DNA from: CBDFHV01 sp965247705
GTDB lineage: Bacteria > Pseudomonadota > Alphaproteobacteria > Rhodospirillales > CAMCUA01
Length of the DNA stretch: 11,885 nucleotides
Assembly (NCBI GenBank): GCA_965247705.1
Contig: CBDFHV010000056.1
Location: 1-11,885, forward strand
Direction: 5' to 3'
Shown here: positions 1 through 6,802 of the stretch, in pieces
How positions within the stretch are numbered: the stretch's first letter is position 1
How the letters are laid out: each line of letters begins with the position of its first letter
Made by a program: the position numbers and the translations under genes
The notes under the pieces: generated by a model
Databases searched by the model: none
What the model saw: the letters and a program-made list of their open reading frames with translations, nothing else
Told to the model about the DNA's origin: nothing

Positions 1-96
1 TATTCACCCAAGGGGCCTGAAATGACTGGCGCGCGGCGGATTTTGACGTAAAATCAATGTGCTAGAAGGATTCACAACAAACCTCCGCCGTGCGCC

Positions 97-1518
97 ATGG
101 GTGAAACGCTATCTCTGTTCGGTTCCTCGTTCAACAAGTCCCTTCGCATCGAATCCCGACCCGAGCGGCTGACCGGGGAACCGGGGGCCGTGCTCTTGCG
201 CGAGATCATGGAGCGCACCCGGATCATCGAGTGGCTGACCGAGCGGTTGCACGATCCGCGCAAGGCCGATCGTGTCACCTATCCCCTGGCCGATCTGCTG
301 CGCACGGTTCTGCTTCTCTTTGGCCAGGGTTGGCACGACCAAGACGACGCCGACGCGCTCCGCCATGATGCGGGCCTACGCCTGGCTGCAAGCGGTTCAC
401 GGGGTGTCACGCCGTTGTCCACCGAGGCGCACCTGGCCTCGCAACCCACGCTGTCGCGTCTGATCGCGCTTCTGAGCACGCCGGAGGCCCGCACTGTGCT
501 CCATGAGGCGATCACCGAGCTCGCGGGGCGGCGGTTCCGGGGCCTGCGCGGCGGTCACCGGCAGCGATATCTGACCATCGACGTGGACAGCCTGCCGATC
601 GAGGTCCACGGCCATCAACCCGGCTCGGCCTGGAACGGCCATTACCATCAGCGCATGTACCACCCTTTGGTGGCCAGCATCGCCGAAACCGGCGACCTTC
701 TGGACGCTCGTTTACGGGAGGGCAACGCCCACACCGCCGAGGGGGCGCTGGACTTCATCCTTGATCTCGTGGACCGAGCCGAAGAGACGCTGTGCCAAGT
801 CGCTCTGGTGCGCATCGACGCTGGGTTCCCCAGCGATCCCCTGCTGTCGGGCCTGGAGCGTCGCGGGACGCCCTATGTTGCCCGATTGCGGACCAACAAG
901 GTCCTGGACCGCATGGCTCAGCCCTGTCTTGGACGGCCGCCGGGACGGCCTCCGGCAGAGCCGCGGACGTGGTTCCACGAGATGACCTACCGGGCGAAGT
1001 CGTGGTCGAAAGAGCGCCGAGTGGTCCTGGTGGTGTTGGAACGGCCAGACCAATTTCTGGTTGATCACTTCTGGCTGATCACCAGCCTTGATGCCGAGGC
1101 CGTGCCGGCGGCCGATCTCCTGGATCACTACCGCCAGCGCGGCCGTGCCGAGGCCCACATGGGCGAACTCATGGACGTGATGGACCCGGCGCTGTCGTCC
1201 GCGTCGCGAAGGAAGCGTCATTACCGGGGGCGCTGCCTGCCGGAGCGCGAGAGCACGGTCGATGCCTTCGCTCACAACGAGGTCGTCCTGTTGCTCAACA
1301 TCCTGGCCTATGAACTGGTTCATGCCGGGCGGTGCCTGATGGAGACTGCGACCGGCGAGGGGTGGAGCCTTCGCCGGTTCCGCGAGCGCGTTCTGCGCGC
1401 CGCCGCCCGGGTCGTCGTTTCCGGCCGACGCATCACCATGGTCATCGGGGAAACATTCGCCCGCTTCTGGCAACGGCTCTGGCCGCGCTTGGAACGCTTG
1501 CGATACGCCGACCCGTAA
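97..1518 (+). CDS. IS1380-family DDE transposase (element A)
   Basis: This is a full-length transposase of 473 residues, the usual size for the family, and catalyses cut-and-paste movement of element A. The RNase H-like DDE core can be followed: first Asp in the TIDVDSLPIEVHGHQ stretch (D162/D164), second Asp in VRIDAGFPSD (D241), and catalytic Glu in YRQRGRAEAHMGEL (E352), which aligns with the Glu of the RGRMENMIK motif in transposase B. The N-terminal part (about 1-150) has the family's SQPTLSRL signature at about 115-122. The two transposases are only distantly similar, so they come from different IS lineages. The ATG at 97 has only a remote purine-rich stretch upstream (AGAAGGA, 64-70) and no well-spaced ribosome site. 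No frameshift or internal stop is seen, so the protein could be active, but mobility of the element depends on an intact right end. Confidence 0.93.
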   Translation: MGETLSLFGSSFNKSLRIESRPERLTGEPGAVLLREIMERTRIIEWLTERLHDPRKADRVTYPLADLLRTVLLLFGQGWHDQDDADALRHDAGLRLAASGSRGVTPLSTEAHLASQPTLSRLIALLSTPEARTVLHEAITELAGRRFRGLRGGHRQRYLTIDVDSLPIEVHGHQPGSAWNGHYHQRMYHPLVASIAETGDLLDARLREGNAHTAEGALDFILDLVDRAEETLCQVALVRIDAGFPSDPLLSGLERRGTPYVARLRTNKVLDRMAQPCLGRPPGRPPAEPRTWFHEMTYRAKSWSKERRVVLVVLERPDQFLVDHFWLITSLDAEAVPAADLLDHYRQRGRAEAHMGELMDVMDPALSSASRRKRHYRGRCLPERESTVDAFAHNEVVLLLNILAYELVHAGRCLMETATGEGWSLRRFRERVLRAAARVVVSGRRITMVIGETFARFWQRLWPRLERLRYADP

Positions 1519-1537
1519 CCCCGTCCAAGTCGGCCAG

Positions 1538-1541
1538 CTAG
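1538..1541. repeat. CTAG target-site duplication flanking element B (left copy)
   Basis: CTAG occurs immediately outside both ends of element B; the second copy is at 3141-3144. Four base pairs is a normal duplication length for IS1380-family elements. Because CTAG is palindromic, the insertion may also reflect a preference for this target. Confidence 0.8.
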
Positions 1542-1554
1542 CCCCAATTATTCA
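1542..1554. repeat. Terminal inverted repeat of element B, transposase 3' side
   Basis: CCCCAATTATTCA at the outer edge of element B pairs with 3128-3140 at 12 of 13 positions. It follows directly after the CTAG duplication. Confidence 0.9.
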
Positions 1555-1679
1555 TGACGGCCATCGGATTTCAGCGGGACGAGCGGTAGCGACCGGGTTG
1601 ACGGCGATTTTTGAGACGGATTGTCGGAGAGGTTGGAGGTTGTTGTTCGGGGCTCGTCCGGCGGCACCTGCCGCTTGGT

Positions 1680-3020
1680 TCAGGGCCCTTGGGCGGTGAT
1701 GCGCCCGGCGATGGCGATCATGGCCGGCTGATAGGGATAGGCCGAAGGCAGGGCGATCCTGAGGCGCGACTTGAGCTCCTCGACGCGGACGGCGATTTTG
1801 AGAAACGCCCGGCGCAGGGTTTCGAAGGTGGCCGTTCGCCACAGCGATTTCCGAGGCGCCGCTTGGCGAAGCTGATGCAGCAGCCAGTAGGCGCCGGTAT
1901 GCAGGAAGAGGCGGAACTGGTTGGCCTCCCAACGGTGGCACGACGTGCGGTCGGACTTGGTGTAGAGCTTGTGGTCCTTGATCATGTTTTCCATCCGCCC
2001 GCGGGCGCAGTAGACCTTCTCGTAGAGCGCCTTGGCGCGGCCGCTCAGGTTGGTGACGACGAAGCGGACGTCACAGCCCTTGGCGGTAGCTTCCACGCGG
2101 GCGATGACCGAGCGTTGCCGTGACCAGCTTTTGGCCTGGTAGCCGGTGTGGAAGAAGCGGCGCACCTTATCCTTTCCCTGCCCCGCCCGGCGCACGGCGG
2201 CGTCCTCGCACCACGGCTGGCCGATCCTGTTCAGCCGGGCGTTGCCGGAAAGCCCGAAGATGTAGCCGCAGCCCTGACGTTCGAGGAATTCCATGGCCTC
2301 CGGCGTGGCGTAGTGGCCATCGCCCCGCACGGTGATCTCGACCCGTGGCCAGTTGCGGCGGATGCGGCCGATGACGTGTCTCAGGATCCGCGCCGCCTCG
2401 TCGCCGGAGGGCCGCTTGCCGGGACGCAGCAGTGACATCACCGGCTTGCCGGTGGCCGCCTCGAAGATATGGATGGGTTGGAAGCAATAGTCGTCGTAAT
2501 GGGCGTTGAACAGCGCCAGCTGCTGGCCGCCGTGAACGGCATCGTCGGTGTCGTCGATATCGAGAACGATGCGCGCCGGAACGCGCTTGAAGCTGGCGCA
2601 AAACAGATCGATCATCGACAGCCCCATGCGCCCGAGCGCGCGCCATGACGGCGCGTTCTCGAGGCGCGACAGGGTCGGTTGGCTCATCAGGTCGTCGCCG
2701 CTCTCGGACAAACGGCCACAGGCCAGCTTGAACGCCGGATCGAAACGCAGAACGTCGAGGTCGTCGCAATCCTCATACCCGCAGGCAATAGCGAACAGGC
2801 GCGCCCGGATCATGTCTACGTAAGCGTGGGTCGTGCTCGCCGGGTCGCGCACGTCGGTGACGCAGGAAGCGAGCACGTCGGCGATGCCGAGCCGCCTGTC
2901 GATCTCGCCCAACAACAACACCCCGCCGTCCGACGACAGCCGTCCGCCGTCGAAGCGGGCGCAAAGCGGCTTGCCTCCAACGGGTGACAAACCAGGGAGA
3001 TAGGGGGTAATCTCGTTCAT
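1680..3020 (-). CDS. IS1380-family DDE transposase (element B)
   Basis: This is an intact 446-residue transposase that mobilises element B. Family landmarks are clear: an N-terminal DGGRLSSDGGVLLLGEID region (about 24-41), SQPTLSRLEN (about 113-122), first catalytic Asp in VLDIDDTDDAVHGGQQ (D154/D156), second in VRGDGHYATPEAME (D234), and catalytic Glu in CARGRMENMIKDHK (E344). The YQAKSWSRQRSVIARVE stretch between the second Asp and the Glu matches the corresponding YRAKSWSKERRVVLVVLE in transposase A, which shows common ancestry. The ATG at 3020 fits the family N-terminus, although no strong ribosome site precedes it. It is transcribed towards element A, so the two transposase genes converge, with 161 bp between their stops. 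The type is common in alphaproteobacterial genomes. Confidence 0.96.
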   Translation of the reverse strand: MNEITPYLPGLSPVGGKPLCARFDGGRLSSDGGVLLLGEIDRRLGIADVLASCVTDVRDPASTTHAYVDMIRARLFAIACGYEDCDDLDVLRFDPAFKLACGRLSESGDDLMSQPTLSRLENAPSWRALGRMGLSMIDLFCASFKRVPARIVLDIDDTDDAVHGGQQLALFNAHYDDYCFQPIHIFEAATGKPVMSLLRPGKRPSGDEAARILRHVIGRIRRNWPRVEITVRGDGHYATPEAMEFLERQGCGYIFGLSGNARLNRIGQPWCEDAAVRRAGQGKDKVRRFFHTGYQAKSWSRQRSVIARVEATAKGCDVRFVVTNLSGRAKALYEKVYCARGRMENMIKDHKLYTKSDRTSCHRWEANQFRLFLHTGAYWLLHQLRQAAPRKSLWRTATFETLRRAFLKIAVRVEELKSRLRIALPSAYPYQPAMIAIAGRITAQGP

Positions 3021-3127
3021 GGTGAGCCGTGGGTTGTTCTGTTGCCATGTGATCTTGTCTTGACACCAAAATCATACGGCATTTCAACAGGTTAATCTAC
3101 GCTCACCAGCATTTTCAATCAGCGCCG

Positions 3128-3140
3128 TGAATAATTCGGG
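3128..3140. repeat. Terminal inverted repeat of element B, transposase 5' side
   Basis: TGAATAATTCGGG is the reverse complement of CCCGAATTATTCA, which matches the opposite end of the element with one mismatch. CTAG follows directly. Confidence 0.9.
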
Positions 3141-3144
3141 CTAG
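3141..3144. repeat. CTAG target-site duplication flanking element B (right copy)
   Basis: This is the right-hand partner of 1538-1541. Removing 1542-3144 restores a continuous sequence joining the end of element A to the base after 3144. Confidence 0.8.
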
Positions 3145-3350
3145 ACTTCAAGCCACCGCCGGATCGCCGGTGGCGGTCCCGCTCGCCTCCACGGCGGCTT
3201 CTTCACGCCTTTCATGCCTCAAGTGGCTATCGCACAGCTGGGGAAGCACCCGTGACTCGCCAGCCGCGAATGACCCTGCAACGAGACTCGCATCACATGC
3301 AGAAAAGTCTACGGCAAGGGGGTTGGTGAATAAGCCGGAACTCGTGACAC
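3145..3350. other. Non-coding stretch between element B and the tandem repeat
   Basis: No convincing gene is seen in these roughly 200 bases. They contain a strong hairpin (ACCGCC at 3155-3160 with GGCGGT at 3172-3177, and GG/CC pairing inside) without a following T-run, and a GGTGAATA motif at 3324-3331 that matches the end of element A in inverse orientation. Short open frames occur on both strands, but none has a ribosome site or a recognisable product. The stretch may be the displaced 3' end of element A or decayed flanking DNA. Confidence 0.5.
3155..3177. terminator. GC-rich hairpin, possible old terminator of element A
   Basis: ACCGCC (3155-3160) and GGCGGT (3172-3177) form a perfect 6-bp stem, and the enclosed bases can add GG/CC pairs. 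If element B is removed, this hairpin would lie about 35 bp after the stop of transposase A. No U-tract follows, so a terminator role is only a guess. Confidence 0.3.
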
Positions 3351-3500
3351 GAAAATGCGGACGACGATGACTCGCGCCACGATGATGCGAAACACGATGC
3401 TGCGGAACACGATGCTGCGGAACACGATGCTGCGGAACACGATGCTGCGGAACACGATGATGCGGAACACGATGATGCGGGTGACGATGATGCGGAACAC
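3351..3500. repeat. 15-bp tandem repeat, about ten units
   Basis: The unit is GATGCTGCGGAACAC or GATGATGCGGAACAC. Four units from 3396 to 3455 are identical. Units at 3381, 3456 and 3486 differ by one or two bases, the unit at 3471 ends GGTGAC, and those at 3351 and 3366 are strongly diverged, so the array is homogenised in the middle and decayed at its left edge. Since 15 is a multiple of three, all six frames stay open and give artificial low-complexity peptides such as DAAEH or HHRVP. In the DAAEH frame a TGA at 3345-3347 precedes the array and another TGA follows soon after. No start with a ribosome site is visible, so I do not call a gene. There are no spacers, so it is not CRISPR. Confidence 0.9.
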
Positions 3501-3683
3501 GATGGCAACGGCCGATCATGATGAGGAGCGCTAGCGCGCCACGGGGACTTCACCCTAGCCGGTGAACGGCTCAATCAATCCCGCTCGTCGCATGACCTGA
3601 AGAACGTCTGAACCCCGTTCCTCGGAAGTGCCAAGCGCTTCCCCTCCCCGATCTGGTATCCTCCCGCCCGAAAGCCGCTTTCG
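3501..3683. other. Leader region upstream of the dehydratase operon
   Basis: No gene is seen. The region contains the perfect 10-bp palindrome GCGCTAGCGC (3528-3537) and a hairpin abutting the next start codon (3669-3683). A promoter for the dehydratase operon should lie here, but I cannot assign -35 and -10 boxes with confidence. Confidence 0.4.
3669..3683 (+). promoter_or_regulatory. Perfect hairpin directly abutting the dehydratase start codon
   Basis: CGAAAG (3669-3674), loop CCG, and CTTTCG (3678-3683) form a perfect 6-bp stem ending at the base before ATG 3684. In mRNA it would occupy the ribosome landing area of that ATG. It may reduce initiation there, or indicate that translation really begins downstream at GTG 3696, which follows GGGGG at 3686-3690. 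Confidence 0.45.
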
Positions 3684-5450
3684 ATGGGGGATCCCGTGGC
3701 CGAGAAGACGACCGGCATGTACCGTAACCTCACGTCCTACGGGGACGCGGGGTTTTCGGTGTTTCTGCGCAAGGCGTTCATCAAGGCCATGGGCTACACC
3801 GACGACGCCCTGGAGCGGCCCATCATTGGCATCACCGACACCTTTTCCGGCTACAACGCCTGCCACCGCACGGTGCCGGAGCTGATCCAGGCGGTGAAGC
3901 GGGGCGTCATGCTGGCCGGCGGCCTGCCGGTGGAGTTCCCGGTGATCTCGCTCCACGAATCCTTTTCCCACCCCACCAGCATGTTCCTGCGCAACCAGAT
4001 GGCCATGGACACGGAAGAAATGATCCGCGCCCAGCCCATGGACGCCGTGGTCCTCGTCGGCGGTTGTGACAAGACGGTGCCGGCCCTGCTCATGGGGGCG
4101 GCCAGCGCCGGGGTTCCCGCGATCCTGCTGCTGACCGGACCGATGCTGGCCGGCAGCCACCGGGGCGGCCGGCTTGGGGCCTGCACCGACTGCCGGCGGT
4201 TCTGGGCCGCCTATCGGGCGGAAGAGATCGACGAGGCGGAATTGCTGGAGGCGGCGGACCAGCTCTGCCCCACCGCCGGCACCTGCATGGTCATGGGCAC
4301 CGCCAGCACCATGGCCTGCATGAGCGAGGCCATGGGCATGACCCTGCCCAACGCCGCCGCTGTGCCGGCCGTCGCCTCGGAGAAGATGCGCCACGCCGAA
4401 CGGACCGGCGCCCGGGCCGTGGAACTGGCCGCCGATGGTCCGACACCGGATAAGATCATCACCGCCAAGGCCATCGAGAACGCCCTGCGGGTGATGCTGG
4501 CCGTGGGCGGTTCCACCAACGGCATCGTCCACATGGCGGCCATCGCCGGGCGTCTCGGCCTGCGACTGGACCTGGACGCCTTCGACCGCATGGGCCGGGA
4601 GACCCCCATGCTGGTCGACCTGAAACCCTCCGGCCAGCACTTCATGGAGGATCTGTACAAGGCCGGCGGCCTGCCCGTGGTGCTGCGGGAACTGCGCCAC
4701 CAACTCCACACAGACTGCCTGACCGTCAACGGCCGCAGCTTGGGCGAAGACCTGGCGTTGGCATCCCCGCCCTGGCCCCAGGACGTGGTGCGGACCTTCG
4801 ACGATCCGATCCATTCGGGCGGCGCCATGGCGGTGCTGCGGGGCAACCTGGCGCCCGACGGGGCGATCGTGAAGCCCTCGGCGGCGTCGGAGACGCTGAT
4901 GACCCACCGCGGCCGGGCGGTGGTCTTCGACTCCCTGGAGGATCTGGCCAACCGCATCGACCGGGACGACCTGGAGGTCGCGGCCGAGGACGTGCTGGTG
5001 CTGCGCAATGCCGGACCCATCGGCGCGCCGGGCATGCCGGAGGCCGGCTACATCCCCATCCCCCGCAAGCTGGCCCGGGCCGGGGTGAAGGACATGGTGC
5101 GGATTTCCGATGCCCGCATGAGCGGCACCGCCTTCGGCACCATCGTGCTCCACATCGCCCCGGAAAGCGCCGCCGGCGGACCCCTGCGCCTGGTCCGGAC
5201 GGGGGACGTGATCGTCCTCGACGTGCCCGGCCGCCGGCTCGACTTGACCGTCGACGCGGCCGACCTGAAACGGCGCGCGGACGATCTCGGCCCGCCGGAC
5301 ATCGCCGTGCCCGAACGCGGCTACCGGCGCCTTTACATGGAAACCGTGCAGCAGGCGGACCGGGGCTGCGACTTCGACTTTCTGGTGCCGCGAAATCAGG
5401 GTGTGGTGCCGGAAAGGCCGATGACGGCACGAAAGGAACCGGCGCCGTGA
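3684..5450 (+). CDS. IlvD/Edd-family [2Fe-2S] dehydratase, probably sugar-acid (pentonate/hexonate) dehydratase
   Basis: The protein (588 residues) belongs to the dihydroxy-acid/aldonate dehydratase family, which removes water from 2,3-dihydroxy acids to give 2-keto acids in the cytoplasm. The three cluster cysteines are at the spacing known for arabinonate dehydratase: C60 (YNACH), C128 (GGCDKT) and C201 (TAGTCMVMG). Metal ligands E92, D129 and K130 (the carbamylated Lys of the family) are present, as is the catalytic serine S480 in SDARMSGTAFG. Length and the ACTDCRRFW insert resemble the sugar-acid branch more than biosynthetic IlvD, but substrate cannot be decided from sequence. The start is uncertain: ATG 3684 is blocked by a hairpin, GTG 3696 follows a G-rich stretch, and ATG 3717 (M12) begins the conserved part. 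It overlaps gpt by GTGA and probably heads an operon. Confidence 0.9.
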   Translation: MGDPVAEKTTGMYRNLTSYGDAGFSVFLRKAFIKAMGYTDDALERPIIGITDTFSGYNACHRTVPELIQAVKRGVMLAGGLPVEFPVISLHESFSHPTSMFLRNQMAMDTEEMIRAQPMDAVVLVGGCDKTVPALLMGAASAGVPAILLLTGPMLAGSHRGGRLGACTDCRRFWAAYRAEEIDEAELLEAADQLCPTAGTCMVMGTASTMACMSEAMGMTLPNAAAVPAVASEKMRHAERTGARAVELAADGPTPDKIITAKAIENALRVMLAVGGSTNGIVHMAAIAGRLGLRLDLDAFDRMGRETPMLVDLKPSGQHFMEDLYKAGGLPVVLRELRHQLHTDCLTVNGRSLGEDLALASPPWPQDVVRTFDDPIHSGGAMAVLRGNLAPDGAIVKPSAASETLMTHRGRAVVFDSLEDLANRIDRDDLEVAAEDVLVLRNAGPIGAPGMPEAGYIPIPRKLARAGVKDMVRISDARMSGTAFGTIVLHIAPESAAGGPLRLVRTGDVIVLDVPGRRLDLTVDAADLKRRADDLGPPDIAVPERGYRRLYMETVQQADRGCDFDFLVPRNQGVVPERPMTARKEPAP

Positions 5451-5935
5451 CCATCGATGCGGAAACCCCCAAGAGCTTCCCGGTCTCCTGGGAGCAGCTT
5501 CACCGGGACGCCAAGGCCCTCGCCTGGCGGCTCATGGAACTCGGCCCCTGGCGCGAGGTGGTCGCCATCACCCGCGGCGGACTGGTGCCGGCGGCCATTA
5601 TCGCCCGCGAGCTGGAGGTGCGCCTGATCGACACGGTCTGCGTGTCCTCCTACGACCACCAGGATCAGGGTCAGCCACGGGTCCTCAAGGGCGTCCCCGG
5701 AGAAGGGGAAGGGGTGCTGATCGTCGACGATCTGGTGGACACCGGCGCCACCGCGCGCTTGGTGCGCGACATGCTGCCCAAGGCCCACTTCGCCACCGTT
5801 TACGCCAAGCCCGCCGGCCGGCCCCTGGTCGACAGCTACGTCACCGAGGTCAGCCAGGACACCTGGATCCACTTCCCCTGGGACCTGGAACTCCAGTTCG
5901 CCCAGCCGATCATCAAGAACGCCGGGGGGAGTTAG
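5447..5935 (+). CDS. gpt: Xanthine(-guanine) phosphoribosyltransferase
   Basis: This type I phosphoribosyltransferase joins xanthine or guanine to PRPP, giving XMP or GMP in purine salvage; the E. coli enzyme is peripherally membrane-bound. The 162 residues follow E. coli Gpt (152 residues) closely: RGGLVPAAIIAREL (43-56), DTVCVSSYDH (62-71), the PRPP-binding loop VLIVDDLVDTGAT (90-102) with the Asp pair D94-D95, AKPAGRPLVD (120-129), and QDTWIHFPWD (137-146), the purine-binding end. The N-terminus is about ten residues longer. Translation starts at GTG 5447, which shares bases with the TGA of the dehydratase (GTGA), and an AAAGGAA ribosome site lies just upstream inside the dehydratase gene, so the two are translationally coupled. 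Pairing a purine-salvage enzyme with a sugar-acid dehydratase has no obvious metabolic logic. Identification is firm. Confidence 0.96.
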   Translation: MTIDAETPKSFPVSWEQLHRDAKALAWRLMELGPWREVVAITRGGLVPAAIIARELEVRLIDTVCVSSYDHQDQGQPRVLKGVPGEGEGVLIVDDLVDTGATARLVRDMLPKAHFATVYAKPAGRPLVDSYVTEVSQDTWIHFPWDLELQFAQPIIKNAGGS

Positions 5936-5977
5936 CGCTCCCTGGTAGAAGCCATCGCAAGCCGCGGGAGGACAACG

Positions 5978-6802
5978 ATGGAACATGTGACCGTGCAAGG
6001 GGTCGAGATCCCGGCCCTGGGGCTGGGCACCTGGGACTTGAATGGCGAAGTCTGTGTGCGCGCGGTCCATGCGGGCCTCGAGATGGGCTATCGGCATATC
6101 GACACCGCCCGCATGTATGGCAACGAGGCGGAGGTGGGGCGCGGCCTCTGCGACAGCGGCGTCGACCGGGGCGAGGTGTTCCTGACCACCAAGATCTGGC
6201 CCGACGACCTGGCGGCGGCGGACGTGGCCCGCTGCGTCGAGGACAGCCTGCGGACCCTGGCCACGGACTACGTGGACCTGCTGCTGATCCATTGGCCCAA
6301 CCCGGCGGTGCCCGTCACCGAGACCCTGGGCGCCTTTGCCCGGGCGCGCGAGTCCGGCCAAATCCGCCACATTGGCGTCAGCAACTTCCCGGTCGCCCTG
6401 ATGCAGGAGGCGGTGGACACCGCCGGCGCGCCCGTCCTGTGCAATCAGATGGAATACCACCCGTTCTTGACCCAGAAGCGGGTGCTGGCCTACGTCCGGG
6501 CCCACGACATCATGCTGACCGCCTATTGCCCGCTGGCCTGCGGCCGGGTGCATGAAAGCGACCGCCTGACCGCCATCGGCCACCGGTTCGGCAAGAGCCC
6601 GGAGCAGGTGGCGCTGCGCTGGCTGATCCAGCAGGACCGAGTCTCCGCCATCCCCCGGTCGTCCAAGGAGAGCCACCTGCGCGGCAACATCGACATCTTC
6701 GACTTCCGTCTCGACGACGAGGAGATGGCGGCGGTCGGCGCCGAGGCGAATGCTACGCGCCTGGTCAAGTTGTCCTTCTCGCCCGACTGGGACCCGGAGT
6801 AG
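5978..6802 (+). CDS. Aldo/keto reductase, 2,5-diketogluconate reductase-like
   Basis: This is a cytoplasmic NAD(P)H-dependent TIM-barrel reductase of 274 residues, the usual length. The catalytic tetrad is complete: D42 and Y47 (HIDTARMYGNE), K72 (TTKIW) and H105 (LLIHWP). Other family signatures are GLGTWDL (15-21), IRHIGVSNF (about 128-136), NQMEYHPFL (about 155-163) and the cofactor-binding IPRSSKESHLRGNID near the C-terminus. Similar bacterial proteins reduce 2,5-diketo-D-gluconate, methylglyoxal and other small aldehydes, and the true substrate is not predictable here. A GGGAGGA ribosome site (about 5966-5972) precedes the ATG. It lies 42 bp after gpt in the same direction without a visible terminator, so probably the last gene of the dehydratase-gpt operon. 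A sugar-acid dehydratase and this reductase could act on related carbohydrate acids. Confidence 0.92.
   Translation: MEHVTVQGVEIPALGLGTWDLNGEVCVRAVHAGLEMGYRHIDTARMYGNEAEVGRGLCDSGVDRGEVFLTTKIWPDDLAAADVARCVEDSLRTLATDYVDLLLIHWPNPAVPVTETLGAFARARESGQIRHIGVSNFPVALMQEAVDTAGAPVLCNQMEYHPFLTQKRVLAYVRAHDIMLTAYCPLACGRVHESDRLTAIGHRFGKSPEQVALRWLIQQDRVSAIPRSSKESHLRGNIDIFDFRLDDEEMAAVGAEANATRLVKLSFSPDWDPE

Larger units (their letters stand above)
1..1541 (+). mobile_element. IS1380-family insertion sequence A, left tip outside the window
   Basis: The element is defined by its IS1380-type transposase (97-1518). Window bases 1-7 (TATTCAC) match the inner part of the inverted repeat of neighbouring element B, so by alignment the outer tip of element A would lie about 7 bases before the window. 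The distance from this end to the transposase start (about 100 bp) is like that in element B (120 bp). No matching right inverted repeat occurs between the transposase stop and the CTAG at 1538 where element B begins. The right end is therefore lost, divergent, or displaced beyond element B (see 3324-3337). The end given here is only the junction with B. Confidence 0.6.
1542..3140 (-). mobile_element. Complete IS1380-family insertion sequence B, 1599 bp
   Basis: Both ends are visible. The left edge reads CCCCAATTATTCA and the right edge, read inward on the other strand, reads CCCGAATTATTCA: 12 of 13 bases match. The element is bounded by CTAG on each side (1538-1541 and 3141-3144), which fits the 4-bp target duplication reported for members of this family, although CTAG is itself palindromic. 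It carries one transposase gene on the minus strand, with a 120-bp leader and a 138-bp tail. Intact ends, intact coding region and intact duplication suggest a fairly recent insertion, possibly still mobile. Confidence 0.9.

Noticed and set aside
43..71. Sigma-70 promoter (TTGACG and a weak -10) for transposase A
   Set aside because: The -35 looks fair, but no acceptable -10 lies at 16-18 bases.
3170..3370. A 66-codon plus-strand frame just after element B
   Set aside because: It has no ribosome site or recognisable product, and its C-terminal part runs into the diverged edge of the tandem repeat. It probably reflects decayed or IS-derived sequence.
3351..3500. CRISPR array
   Set aside because: The 15-bp units are directly contiguous with no spacers, and no cas gene is nearby.
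3148..3519. A 123-codon minus-strand frame encoding an HHRVP/QHRVP repeat protein
   Set aside because: The repetition comes from the 15-bp DNA repeat, which leaves every frame open. No ribosome site or family match supports a metal-binding His-rich protein, though it cannot be fully excluded.
3555..5153. A 532-codon minus-strand open frame rich in Gly, His and Gln
   Set aside because: It lies fully opposite the IlvD/Edd dehydratase, whose catalytic residues are conserved, so the antisense frame is an effect of codon composition.
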